A stretch of 21,434 nt of DNA from CAZFAP01 sp964516325 (GCA_964516325.1 CAZFAP010000077.1:1-21434), one strand, 5' to 3'; positions 6,914 to 16,034 are shown, counted from the first letter of the stretch. A program made the numbers and translations. The notes: generated from the sequence alone by a model not told the origin.

Positions 6914-8617
6914 TTGTCTGCACGAAGCATTCTCGTCAGTTACGCTGGCTATCCGTACACGTTCAACAGTCTGATGCCGGATAACGGGCTGGCGAATCTT
7001 GCGGGCGCACTGGTGTCCGCCGGACATGAGACCCTGGTCCTTGACTTTGGAACGGTCGAAAATGTGCGCCGCACCATCCCAATGGACTTGAGCCAGGAAG
7101 CAAGGCGAGTGTTTGCCAGGAGTGCCGCGACACTTGAGGCCGGGTGGCAGTTAACCAAGGAAGACCTTGGCGACCTGGCGCTTCTCGAGCGCAGGATTGA
7201 ACACGAAGGACAAAGGCGATGCGCAGAAGTGTACGAGGAAGTGTCCCGCGAAGTGGAACGCCTGAAGCCGCATTTCGTTGGGTTCAAGCTGTGGAACGGG
7301 GACGGTTTCTCGGGGAGCATTGCGATAGCGGAGAGACTCAAGGCGGCGTACAAGACGGTCAAGATATTCGCGGGCGGGCCGCATGTGGACATTTTTGGCG
7401 AGAACATCTACCGGGCGACTGAAGCGTTCGATTGCCTGGCCTACGGCGAGGGGGAGGAGACGATCCTTCAACTGGCCGAATATGCACTCGGCAGACGTCC
7501 ATTAGCTGAAGTTGACAACGTAATCTTCAAAACGGCTTCGGGTTCAGTTCATACCACACGGTCCAAAAGGATTTACGACCTTAATGCTTTGCCGCTTCCC
7601 TGCTACGACGAAGATGTTTACCCGGCTATGAGGGGGAACAGCAAGATAAAGATCATAGTGCTGGACGAAAGCCGCGGATGCTCGTACAGCTGCCATTTTT
7701 GTATTCACCCACTCAAGAGCGGGCGGGGGGTGCGCTCGAAGAGGCCGACGCGAATCCTCGAACAGATGCGCTGGGCCACTCAGAAGACCGGCTCAAGAGC
7801 TTTCCGGTACGCGGGTTCGTCAACGCCCCCCGAGCTGGCGAAGGAGGTCGCAGAACTGATTATGACCGAGGGCGCCGCCGTCCAGTACGCAGGCTTTGGA
7901 AATCCCTTGAACGCGGTCCCGGAGTACTTCCCTACCCTGAGAAAGTCAGGCTGCCAATCGCTCGCTTTTGGGATGGAGTCGGGCAGCCAGCGAATACTCA
8001 AGGAGGCGATGGGCAAGCCGATCCAACTCGACAGGATGCGAGAGGTGTTTCAGGCGTGCAGAGAGGCGGGCATATTCACAGTTGTCGCCATCATTTTCCC
8101 CGCTCCATTTGAGACGAAGGAAACAGAAGCTGAAAGCCTCGCTTTCCTCCGCGAGGCCAGACCCGACTCCGTGGCTGTGCTTTTTCCTGCGCTTTACCCG
8201 CCAACGAGGTGGGGGACCGAGAAGGAGCGATTCGGCTTCGCTTTCGATGAGAACGAGTACACAGACGCCGCGATGCATTACAAGGGGAAGCTCTTGTTTC
8301 CGATGGAGTTCTGGGACGATTTGCCGTACCGGCTGTCGGGGCGTGACTTCCGAGCTATCATGAAAGAGACCGCCCGGTTCACGAAACTCGTGGAGCAAGA
8401 GGGCATCGTGACGTCGCTTACGGACGATTTCGGCCTTATGGCACGGCTCAGTGGCTACGGGGGAGAAGAAAGGAAGCTAAGAGACCTGGGGCGGTTGTGG
8501 TTTTTCACGGGAGATGGCGACAGGATTCAAGACTTCGTGGAGGCTCTGAATGCCAGTGCCGTGGGCCGGGGTGAAGGCGCGCACGCGGATGGGCGCGACT
8601 TGGGAGAGGGCCCGTGA
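6914..8617 (+). CDS. B12-binding radical SAM protein 1
   Basis: A 567-residue enzyme with an N-terminal cobalamin-binding Rossmann-like domain and a radical SAM core. The B12 domain starts at about residue 6 (ILVSYAGYPYTF, then PDNGLANLAGALVSAGHE) and runs through FAGGPHVDIFGE and YGEGEETI. The [4Fe-4S] motif CSYSCHFC gives C256, C260, C263; FGMESGSQRIL and a long TIM-barrel tail follow. Class B cobalamin radical SAM enzymes mostly methylate unactivated carbons or phosphinates, or make and break C-C bonds. The start is uncertain: the frame is open back to 6584, but a strong promoter ends at 6852, so TTG 6914 (after only a G-rich stretch) is preferred; ATG 6974 would cut off the first beta-strand. 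It overlaps the next gene by 4 nt, so translation is probably coupled. The substrate is unknown. Confidence 0.9.
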   Translation: MSARSILVSYAGYPYTFNSLMPDNGLANLAGALVSAGHETLVLDFGTVENVRRTIPMDLSQEARRVFARSAATLEAGWQLTKEDLGDLALLERRIEHEGQRRCAEVYEEVSREVERLKPHFVGFKLWNGDGFSGSIAIAERLKAAYKTVKIFAGGPHVDIFGENIYRATEAFDCLAYGEGEETILQLAEYALGRRPLAEVDNVIFKTASGSVHTTRSKRIYDLNALPLPCYDEDVYPAMRGNSKIKIIVLDESRGCSYSCHFCIHPLKSGRGVRSKRPTRILEQMRWATQKTGSRAFRYAGSSTPPELAKEVAELIMTEGAAVQYAGFGNPLNAVPEYFPTLRKSGCQSLAFGMESGSQRILKEAMGKPIQLDRMREVFQACREAGIFTVVAIIFPAPFETKETEAESLAFLREARPDSVAVLFPALYPPTRWGTEKERFGFAFDENEYTDAAMHYKGKLLFPMEFWDDLPYRLSGRDFRAIMKETARFTKLVEQEGIVTSLTDDFGLMARLSGYGGEERKLRDLGRLWFFTGDGDRIQDFVEALNASAVGRGEGAHADGRDLGEGP

Positions 8618-10101
8618 AGATACTTTTGGTGAACCCAGCGAAGTACGACGTGAACGGTTCTCGAGAGCGCTACCGCTTTGGAAGCATTCCACCTTCCGGA
8701 TTGGTCGCTTTGGCAAGCAGGGCGAAGCGGTTCACAAACGTCAACGTAACAATTGTGGACGAATGGATCGAGGACATCCCGTTCGACGGAGACTTTGATT
8801 TGGTGGGTATCTCGACATTGTTCTCCGCCACGTTCCCTCGCGTAGCCGAGATCAGTAAGCGGTTTCAGAGAAGGCATATCCCTGTCGTCCTCGGGGGCAC
8901 ACACGCGACATGCGCTTCCTTGGAAGCCGCGGCTGTTGCTGATTCCGTGGTCGTTGGTGAGGGGGAGGGACTGTTCGAGGAACTGATTGCGGACACTCTG
9001 AGCGGAGGCGGGATTAAGCGAGAGTACAAGAGAGAAGGCTTCTTGGACTTGGAAAAGGAAATGTACATTGAGCCGGACTATTCCCTCCTTGATCTCCCCA
9101 GGTACATGAAGGTTGGGCCATTCTCAAAATCCAACATTTTCCCGATCCAGACGAGCAGGGGCTGTCCGATGAACTGCGCGTTCTGCAGCATCCACATCAC
9201 AGGCGGAAGAACGCCGCGGCACAGGCCCATTGGCAATGTCGTTAATGAAATCCTGTTTCTCAAGAGAGAATACGGCGCAAGATACCTCGGCTTGTACGAC
9301 GACAACCTCACGGCGGATGCGCATAGATTCAAGGAGCTAATGACGGAGCTGAGCAAGCTTGATATCAAGTTTTGGTGTCAGATTTCCAGCGTGACCGCAA
9401 GGAACCCCGAGATGATCGAACTTCTGGCCGGGGCGGGGTGCGTGTCAGCCTTAGTCGGGATTGAAAGCATCAACCGAAGCAGCTTAGAGGAGGTCTCGAA
9501 GAGCTTCAATGATGTCCGCACATACAGGGAGATGTTCGCTCTGTTCAGGAGGTGCGGTTTGACGGCGATGGCCTCAATGATATTCGGGTTCGACCATGAC
9601 AACGAAGACGTTTTCTCGGAGTCGGTTGCCTTTCTCAATTCATGCGGCGTCCCTCGGGCGCTGTTCAACGTCCTGGTGCCCTTCCCAGGCACCCGGCTGC
9701 ATGAGGCCATGACGGCCGAGGGACGGATTCTGGAAACCAACCTCTCTTTGTATGACGTCGCGCATGTAGTCTTTGCGCCGAAGCTTATGACCAGGGACGA
9801 CCTACAGGAGGGGTTCTGGAGAGCGTACAGGCAGTTCTACAGTATGGGACCGATCGCCCGCCGCGTAGCTCGCCGGTCCGAAAGAAGCCGGTTTTACGTT
9901 CTGTTCGGAAGCCTAACGTTCAGGCGCCAGATACGAAAGCGCGTCTTCCCCTATAGCTCAGGGTACCGCCGCATAGGAGGCAACTCGGACTCAGGGCGGA
10001 GGCAGGATAGAACCGCCGCCGCCGGAAAGGAACACGATTCGGGTTTGTCTGTAGGAGAAGGCGCCGCAGGGATAGGCACTGCATTAGGGAAGCGGAACTA
10101 A
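8614..10101 (+). CDS. B12-binding radical SAM protein 2 (HpnJ/BchE-like architecture, DUF4070-type tail)
   Basis: A 495-residue protein starting at GTG 8614 inside GTGA, which also contains the stop of the previous gene; GGGAGAGG lies just upstream. The N-terminal B12 domain has MKILLVNPAKYD, IPPSGLVALASRAK, VVLGGTHATCA and VVVGEGEGLFEEL. The radical SAM cluster motif CPMNCAFC gives C184, C188, C191, followed by LGLYDDNLTAD and VGIESINRSSLEEV. The C-terminal part (YDVAHVVFAPKLMTRDDLQE, then EGFWRAYRQFYS) matches the DUF4070-type tail found in cobalamin radical SAM enzymes acting on lipids and pigments (hopanoid and BchE relatives). The last 40 or so residues are Gly/Ser/Ala-rich and probably disordered. 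The ketosynthase gene starts 18 nt downstream. A methyltransferase or cyclase acting on a lipid or polyketide chain is plausible but not shown. Confidence 0.92.
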   Translation: MKILLVNPAKYDVNGSRERYRFGSIPPSGLVALASRAKRFTNVNVTIVDEWIEDIPFDGDFDLVGISTLFSATFPRVAEISKRFQRRHIPVVLGGTHATCASLEAAAVADSVVVGEGEGLFEELIADTLSGGGIKREYKREGFLDLEKEMYIEPDYSLLDLPRYMKVGPFSKSNIFPIQTSRGCPMNCAFCSIHITGGRTPRHRPIGNVVNEILFLKREYGARYLGLYDDNLTADAHRFKELMTELSKLDIKFWCQISSVTARNPEMIELLAGAGCVSALVGIESINRSSLEEVSKSFNDVRTYREMFALFRRCGLTAMASMIFGFDHDNEDVFSESVAFLNSCGVPRALFNVLVPFPGTRLHEAMTAEGRILETNLSLYDVAHVVFAPKLMTRDDLQEGFWRAYRQFYSMGPIARRVARRSERSRFYVLFGSLTFRRQIRKRVFPYSSGYRRIGGNSDSGRRQDRTAAAGKEHDSGLSVGEGAAGIGTALGKRN

Positions 10102-10119
10102 CCCAACTACAGAGGAGCA

Positions 10120-11373
10120 ATGAACCCTTCAAAAAGAGTTGTTGTAACGGCCCTCGGCGCAGTGGCGCCCAACGGGCCGGATACGGAGACTTTCTGGCAT
10201 GCCACGGTGAACGGCGACTCTGGAATAAGGGAGATAACGTCGTTCAAGCCATCCGGTTTCCCATGCCAGATAGGGGGAGAAGCGGTTGACTTCAGGCCGG
10301 AGGAATTCCTAGACGGCCGAACCCTCAGACGCACGGGCAGGGCGGTTCACCTGGCCCTGGGGTCTCTGCGGCTAGCGCTGGCCGATAGCAAGTTAGGCGG
10401 GATGTCCTTTCAAGGGGCCGATGCGGCCGTAATCTATGGCATGGGATGCCCTCCGATTGATGTAATAGCGGGAGACGTCGAGACGTTCTGGAGGGATGGT
10501 CCGAACAGAATGGAGCGAGACAGACTTTCGGCTGAAGACAGCTACTCAGTGGTCAGCGCGATAAGGGAAGTGGTCGGGTCAACAAACCTGGCGATCATTG
10601 TGGCCAGCGGTTGCACCGCTGGATTGAACGCGATCGGCCTCGCAGCCGATAGGATAAGAAACGGGCATGCCAGGGTCATCGTGTGCGGGAGCGCCGACGC
10701 GCCGCTTTCCCCATTTTCCTACGCGGTGTTTTGCGCTTCTGGGATCATGAGCAAGCGCAAGTGTGATCCCCGAAAGGCGAGCCGCCCATTCGATCTGAAG
10801 CGCGATGGGGGCGTATTGTCCGAGGGCGCAGGGACGCTTGTTCTCGAGTCCTCGGAGGCTGCCCTCGCCCGGCGTGCACACATCTACGGGGAGATTCTGG
10901 GCTTCGCTAGCGTGACTCAGGAAGCCCGCAACGATAGGAAGGCATCTGAGGCTGCACGGGAAGCCTTCGTTGCGGCCATTGCGCTAGCGATGAGCGACGC
11001 GCGGGTTACGCCAGAGGACATTGACTACATCTGTGCCCACGCACCCTCTGACCCGCACGGAGATCGGCTCGAGACGGAGTCCATCAAGGCCGTCTTAGGG
11101 GACCGGTCCTACCGAGTCCCCGTAAGTTCCATCAAATCGTGCATAGGGAACCCAATAGCGGCTGCGGGAGCGCTACAGACGATAGCCACCCTGCTCGCCA
11201 TCAGAGACGGCAAGGTTCCGCCGACGATCAACTACGAGCACCCCGACCCCGCCTGCGACTTGGACTACGTGCCAAATACTTGTCGGTACAATCACTTGGA
11301 CGTCGCTCTTGTAAACTCTCACGGCTTGGGGGGAACCTACTCATGTCTTGTCATCGGAAGGTACAAGCCCTGA
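10120..11373 (+). CDS. FabF-like beta-ketoacyl synthase with altered triad (Cys-His-Asn)
   Basis: A 417-residue condensing enzyme of the KAS I/II fold; family members join an acyl thioester to malonyl-ACP. ATG 10120 follows AGAGGAG, with only 2 nt spacing. The fold is recognisable throughout: RVVVTALGAVAPNG at the start, nucleophile C165 in VASGCTAGLNAIG, SRPFDLKRDGGVLSEGAG, and KVPPTINYEHPDP. H307 in CAHAPSDPHGD takes the place of the AHGT His, but the following GTxTP is lost. K339 in SSIKSCIGNPIAAAG is kept, yet the invariant second His of that motif (TGH) is Asn344. The C-terminal NSFGFGGTN loop reads NSHGLGGTY, so gatekeeper residues also differ. Cys-His-Asn is the arrangement of KAS III and thiolase relatives, so activity is possible with altered chemistry; a chain-length-factor role is unlikely because the Cys is present. 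Confidence 0.9.
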   Translation: MNPSKRVVVTALGAVAPNGPDTETFWHATVNGDSGIREITSFKPSGFPCQIGGEAVDFRPEEFLDGRTLRRTGRAVHLALGSLRLALADSKLGGMSFQGADAAVIYGMGCPPIDVIAGDVETFWRDGPNRMERDRLSAEDSYSVVSAIREVVGSTNLAIIVASGCTAGLNAIGLAADRIRNGHARVIVCGSADAPLSPFSYAVFCASGIMSKRKCDPRKASRPFDLKRDGGVLSEGAGTLVLESSEAALARRAHIYGEILGFASVTQEARNDRKASEAAREAFVAAIALAMSDARVTPEDIDYICAHAPSDPHGDRLETESIKAVLGDRSYRVPVSSIKSCIGNPIAAAGALQTIATLLAIRDGKVPPTINYEHPDPACDLDYVPNTCRYNHLDVALVNSHGLGGTYSCLVIGRYKP

Positions 11374-11413
11374 CTGTAGGGCTTTTGAACTCCTCAGGAG
11401 GCAGCGAGCCAAC

Positions 11414-13927
11414 ATGCTACCCTGGGAACGCTTGCTATTCTTGATATCCCCAGTGACTATCTTCTCGCTTGCAGTGCTCGTGCTCGCGAGGGGCCGAAGG
11501 GACCTTGTACGGGTCACTTTCAGCGTGCTGCTATTCGCCCTCGGCGCCTTGGACTTGACAATATACGGCGTCCGGGTGGCCGGAACCAGGCACCTGGTGG
11601 AGACGATTGGACGCCTCACGTTCGCTGTAGGAAGCGTTGCCTCAAGCTCGCTTTGGGCTTTCACGGAGGTCTTTCCACGAGCCCTGAAAGAAAGGCTTGT
11701 GAGGCGGAAGCTCATTCTCATTTACGCGACGGGGTGCATGGGGTTCTTGCTTGGAGCCAGTCCGTGGCTTCAAAGCGGCACCCGCGTTTCGCACGGACAA
11801 TTGCGCCCCGTCCTCGGATGGGCAACTCTGCCCTGGGGTGTCCTTCTGCTGTGTGCGCTGGGGGCGGGTTTCAGGAACCTTGTAAGAAAATACTTCATGC
11901 TGCCGAAGGGCCACCTTAGGAATCAGGTCAGGTACACCTTCCTGGCGCTTGGCGTCCTGGCCTTCCCGGGGGTGGTGTTCAACATCCTTCTTCCCCTTTC
12001 CGGGAACGTAAACTATGTATCGCTGGTACCGTTCTTTGGCAGCGTCTCGGCGTTGATAATTACTTACGCGGTGGTGAGGCACCGGTTGATGGACCTGGGC
12101 GTGGCCTTCAGAAACGTGCTCGTCCACGCCGCCATGATCTGCTGCGTGGCTGGGCTGATAATCGGATTTCATATCCTGTTCTCGCTGTTGCTTGAGTTCC
12201 CGGCGATGTTATCGGCGCTTCTCGCAGCGGGCGGAGTTGCCGCGGCTTTTGAGCCCCTGAAAGCGCGGGTGTCAGCGTACATTGACAAATATGTTTTCAA
12301 GGGCAGGTACAACTACCGCAAGGCAGCGGAGGAACTTGGCGAGACCATCAGCCGGATCCTCGATTTGAAGGAGGTGGAGAGGTGCGTGGTCGAAAAGACC
12401 GCGCAGACGATGCGGGCGGAGAATGGGCTGATGTTAGCCGCGGACGCACGGTTTGAGGAGTACCGGACGGCATACGCCCTATTGCCTGGCACACACCTGA
12501 TAATAGATAGAAGCCTGCTGCCCGGAAACGTGCTCCTTGAGGAACTGAAGCGCACAAGAAAGGTGATCGTTGAACAGGAAGTGAGGCGGACGCGAACAGA
12601 AAGGGATGGAGGTGCCCTTCTGGAGGAAATGGCGCGCCTCCGGTCCGCTATCGTGGTCCCGCTCGTGTCCAAAGATAAGCTGCTGGGAATTCTCTCTCTG
12701 GGGGAAAAGAAGTCTAAAGACATTTATTCGGCCGAGGACGTCAGTCTCCTGACGATTCTCGGAAACCAGGTGGCGCCCTCCCTGGAGAACTCGCGATTGT
12801 TCAACGAGATTCTCCTGATGAAGAACCACCAGGATAACATCTTGCAGCACCTCCGGTCAGGGGTCATCACCGTTGACCACGACCACAGGGTCAAGTCTGT
12901 CAACCGAAGCGCCGCGGAGATTCTGAACCGCCCAAGGAGAACGCTCCTATGGCAGGACGCGTCGGTCCTCGGAAATAAGCTGAGCAAACTGGTGATGGAG
13001 CGATTGCAGGAGGGATTTGGGCACTTTGAAGGGGAAGTCCAGGCGGACGTGGAGGGAAGGGGAACAGTGCCCCTTGGGGTTATAGCCACGACGATGGCGG
13101 GGGAAAACGACGCACGCGAAGTGCTTGTGGTCATTGACGACCTGTCGGAAGTGAAACTGCTCCAGGAACGGATACGGAGGGCCGACCGGCTGGCGGTTGT
13201 GGGGACATTCGCGGCAGGATTGGCCCACGAGATAAAGAACCCGTTGGTCCCGCTGAAGACCTTCTCGCAGCTTCTCCCGGAGATGTTCGACGACGATGAG
13301 TTTCGTAATAAGTTCTCCGTTCTCGTCCTGAAGGAAGTGGAGAGAATCAATCAGATCATCGAGAAACTCCTGAATTTTGCGAGGCCAATGCAGCCCGTCC
13401 TCATACCCTGCGACATGCATGAACTCATAGACGAGGTGGTGCTCCTGCTCGAGGAAGACATCCGGAAGAACAACATAGAGCTGCAAAAGGAATACGTGAA
13501 CGATCGAGCAGTGGTCACAACGGACCGGCAGCAAATGAAGCAGGTGCTTCTCAACCTACTCCTGAACGCGGTTCAGGCTGTCGGGAGCAAGGGGCAAATC
13601 AACGTGTCAACGGAGTACGTGTGGGAGCGCAAGGGCGACGGTGCGGATGCCGAACATGAAACAGAGGTTGCCTACATGGAGGACAGCGGGAACAATATCG
13701 GGAGGAAATTTCAGATTCGGATTTCGGATACGGGGTGCGGCATTTCGCAGGAAGACATTAAGCACATTTTCGACCCATTTTTCACAACGAAGCCCGAGGG
13801 CACCGGGTTAGGGCTGGCTATTTCGCATGTAATCGTGCAGGAGCATCACGGAACTCTGGACGCACAAAGCGAAGAGGGCAAAGGAGCGACATTCACGCTG
13901 AGGCTCCCGGCGCCCGACGAGCTGTGA
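11414..13927 (+). CDS. Polytopic sensor histidine kinase (multi-TM-GAF-PAS-HisKA-HATPase)
   Basis: An 837-residue inner-membrane kinase. ATG 11414 follows AGGAGG (11396-11401) at 12 nt; a TTG at 11348 inside the preceding gene is less likely. Residues 1-280 hold about nine hydrophobic helices: a seven-helix sensor-like block, then two more (VLVHAAMICCVAGLIIGFHI and after). A linker (KYVFKGRYNYRKAAEEL) leads to a GAF domain (about 310-465), a PAS domain (about 475-585, SGVITVDHDHRVKSVNRSAA), the HisKA dimerisation helix with H605 in AAGLAHEIKNPLVPLKTF, and the HATPase (N-box LLNLLLNAVQAV, G1 SDTGCGIS, FDPFFTTKPEGTGLGLAI). All catalytic boxes are intact. The layout resembles PrsK-type kinases of exosortase systems, but no PEP-CTERM gene is visible here. 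The paralogous pseudokinase gene starts 7 nt downstream. Confidence 0.92.
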   Translation: MLPWERLLFLISPVTIFSLAVLVLARGRRDLVRVTFSVLLFALGALDLTIYGVRVAGTRHLVETIGRLTFAVGSVASSSLWAFTEVFPRALKERLVRRKLILIYATGCMGFLLGASPWLQSGTRVSHGQLRPVLGWATLPWGVLLLCALGAGFRNLVRKYFMLPKGHLRNQVRYTFLALGVLAFPGVVFNILLPLSGNVNYVSLVPFFGSVSALIITYAVVRHRLMDLGVAFRNVLVHAAMICCVAGLIIGFHILFSLLLEFPAMLSALLAAGGVAAAFEPLKARVSAYIDKYVFKGRYNYRKAAEELGETISRILDLKEVERCVVEKTAQTMRAENGLMLAADARFEEYRTAYALLPGTHLIIDRSLLPGNVLLEELKRTRKVIVEQEVRRTRTERDGGALLEEMARLRSAIVVPLVSKDKLLGILSLGEKKSKDIYSAEDVSLLTILGNQVAPSLENSRLFNEILLMKNHQDNILQHLRSGVITVDHDHRVKSVNRSAAEILNRPRRTLLWQDASVLGNKLSKLVMERLQEGFGHFEGEVQADVEGRGTVPLGVIATTMAGENDAREVLVVIDDLSEVKLLQERIRRADRLAVVGTFAAGLAHEIKNPLVPLKTFSQLLPEMFDDDEFRNKFSVLVLKEVERINQIIEKLLNFARPMQPVLIPCDMHELIDEVVLLLEEDIRKNNIELQKEYVNDRAVVTTDRQQMKQVLLNLLLNAVQAVGSKGQINVSTEYVWERKGDGADAEHETEVAYMEDSGNNIGRKFQIRISDTGCGISQEDIKHIFDPFFTTKPEGTGLGLAISHVIVQEHHGTLDAQSEEGKGATFTLRLPAPDEL

Positions 13928-13934
13928 GGACAAT

Positions 13935-16034
13935 ATGAATATCGTTGCGGTTGCCACCCGAAGCAAGGAGCTGTTTGCCTCCCTTCGGGAGATGCTCGGA
14001 GAAGAGTACGACCTGTATTTCGCAGACCGCCTGGCGGAGGTCTTTGAGGCTCTGGCGAAGAGGCCGACAGACGTGGTCTTTGTGGACGCCCGCCTCGAGG
14101 ACTGCGATGGGAGAGAGGCTGTCCGGGAGATCGCCGCCGTCTTCCCAGAGGTGAACCTGATCTATCTTGGCCCCGAGAGAGCCGGGAGAGAATCCACCAT
14201 TTCCGCGGAAGGAGGGGCGTATGCGCGCGTTCGCAGGCCGCTGGAGCGAGAGACGATTCGCTTCCTCGCCGAGAAAGCCGTTGAGAACAGGAAACTGAGC
14301 AGGAAGATTGAATACCTTCATTCGCTTTCCGATGGGGACGCGAAGGAGAACTCCGACCGAGCCCGGGATTGGCCGTTGCCGGACCACCGGGCGCAGCCAT
14401 CGGGCTTTCTTGCGAAAGGGATGGTAAGAAAAGTCCTGAAGTCGCTCAGCGCGATAGGGGATGTGAACACGCTTCTGGCGATGTTCACCGATTCGGTCAG
14501 GGAGCTTTTCGGGAGCAACAACGTCGCGGTCTTTGGCTGGGACTCGGATAAGGGCAGGTACGTAACCGGGGCGTGGCAGGGAGTGGACGAGGGTCTGGCA
14601 ACGATATGTTCCTTCAGCACGAGGCACGGGATGGTTCGATGGCTGATCGAGAACCAACAGCTTCTCACACGCGGCAAACTGAAAAACGCGTTCTCGCACG
14701 ATGTAGCGGTGGAAGTGGCCACGGACATGGATGCTCTGAAGGCGGAAGTCATCCTGCCGCTTTTGGAGAAGGGGAACCTCGTCGGCTTTCTGAGCCTCGG
14801 TAGAAAGATGACGGGAAAGAAATATGAGGAAGAAGATTTGGAACTGCTGGCGGTCATCGGAGAATGCGCATCCGGGGCAATCAGCACAGCCCTTCGGCAC
14901 AAGGGACTCTCGGCCGAGAAGGCAAGAACGGACGCCATCTTGAGAGATATCGCTTGCGGGATCGTGGCCGTGGACATCGAAGGGAAAATCGTCAGCATGA
15001 ATTCCTTCGCGGGAAATGCCCTGGACCTGAGCCCAAGAGACCTCGTGGGAAAAAGCGTACAGAAGCTCGGTTCCGTCCTGGCGGACATGGCGCTGAGGAC
15101 GATTAAGGAAGACGGGGCTCTCGTGACCCAACCGTACCGAGACCGGGGGACGGGCCGCATCTTCGCGGTGAGCGCGTGCAAGATGTTCCGTGAGGGATCG
15201 AGCATCTCCGGAGCGATTCTGTTTTTCACACCGTTGGCGGAGTGTGCGAGCCCTGCTGCCAAGGAGGATGGACTGCTGGGCGGGGAAAGGTTTGTGGCCT
15301 TCTGCGGGAACATCGCCGACCGAGTCAAAAACCCGCTTTCCTCCATAAAGACGTTCGCGCAATTACTTCCTGAGAAATTCGATGACCTCGAATTTCGGCA
15401 GAAGTTCTCGGATATTGTGGGGAAAGCGGTGGAGCGGATCAACCTTCTGGCGGACGGTCTGACCGCATACGCCGCCGCGGGGCAGCTCGACCTCTCCGCG
15501 ACGAATATAGCCACAGTGATTGAGAACGCCATCGCGTCCCTGCAAGAGAGCCTGAGCAAGAGGAATCTGCGGGTGACGGCCCCCGGGTCGGACAAACCCG
15601 CGATGATTCTGGCGGATGGACAACTGATTCGCTCGGCGTTCATGAACGTGTTGAAGAACAGCATCGAGTCCACCTCTGCCAGCGACACGATTTCAATCTC
15701 CATAAGGGAGGTATCCGCGGGGGAGTTGCGGCGAGGCGCCCAGCGGGGATTGGTTTTTGACAGCACCGGAATAGATGGCGGCGACGGATTCGTGTCAGAC
15801 GAGGAGATGTTTGTGGAGGCGGAGTTCCGGGACTCGGGCGCCGGGATACCTCAAGCCCAAATGACGAGGATTGGAGAGCCATTCTTTACGACCAAGGAGC
15901 AGAAGGTGGGACTTGGGCTGGCGATCGCTCGAAGGATCGTCAGCCGCCATCGCGGGAGAATGGAGATAGAAAGCGAAGAAGGGAAAGGGACGGCGGTCAG
16001 GATCGTGTTGCCGCGAGAACCGAATTCGCGGTGA
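13935..16034 (+). CDS. Histidine-kinase-like pseudokinase (degenerate REC-GAF-PAS-DHp-HATPase)
   Basis: A soluble 699-residue protein, co-directional and 7 nt after the kinase gene, with GAGGA before ATG 13935. Residues 1-120 are a receiver-like domain: D51 (VVFVDARLED) remains, but the N-terminal acidic pair is gone (IVAVATRS) and the conserved Lys is Arg (RVRRPLE). A GAF domain (about 155-320) and PAS domain (about 325-445, CGIVAVDIEGKIVSMNSFAG) follow. The dimerisation helix reads IADRVKNPLSSIKTFAQLLP where the upstream paralogue has LAHEIKNPLVPLKTFSQLLP: the phospho-acceptor His is Asp462 (codon GAC 15318-15320) and the next Glu is Arg. The HATPase still has the N-box LKNSIES, G1 DSGAGIP and G2 VGLGLAIARRI, so ATP binding is expected without autophosphorylation. 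A likely role is to heterodimerise with, or modulate, the upstream kinase. Confidence 0.9.
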   Translation: MNIVAVATRSKELFASLREMLGEEYDLYFADRLAEVFEALAKRPTDVVFVDARLEDCDGREAVREIAAVFPEVNLIYLGPERAGRESTISAEGGAYARVRRPLERETIRFLAEKAVENRKLSRKIEYLHSLSDGDAKENSDRARDWPLPDHRAQPSGFLAKGMVRKVLKSLSAIGDVNTLLAMFTDSVRELFGSNNVAVFGWDSDKGRYVTGAWQGVDEGLATICSFSTRHGMVRWLIENQQLLTRGKLKNAFSHDVAVEVATDMDALKAEVILPLLEKGNLVGFLSLGRKMTGKKYEEEDLELLAVIGECASGAISTALRHKGLSAEKARTDAILRDIACGIVAVDIEGKIVSMNSFAGNALDLSPRDLVGKSVQKLGSVLADMALRTIKEDGALVTQPYRDRGTGRIFAVSACKMFREGSSISGAILFFTPLAECASPAAKEDGLLGGERFVAFCGNIADRVKNPLSSIKTFAQLLPEKFDDLEFRQKFSDIVGKAVERINLLADGLTAYAAAGQLDLSATNIATVIENAIASLQESLSKRNLRVTAPGSDKPAMILADGQLIRSAFMNVLKNSIESTSASDTISISIREVSAGELRRGAQRGLVFDSTGIDGGDGFVSDEEMFVEAEFRDSGAGIPQAQMTRIGEPFFTTKEQKVGLGLAIARRIVSRHRGRMEIESEEGKGTAVRIVLPREPNSR

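Noticed and set aside
6854..8617. GTG 6854 as the start of radical SAM gene 1
   Set aside because: It lies only two bases past the -10 of the strong promoter, before the expected transcript start, has no ribosome binding site, and adds residues unlike the family.
13893..15766. Two long minus-strand open frames (about 480 codons each) opposite the pseudokinase
   Set aside because: They are antisense frames created by the codon bias of a high-GC gene; no domains, no ribosome binding sites, and rich in Ser/Arg/Pro as shadows usually are.
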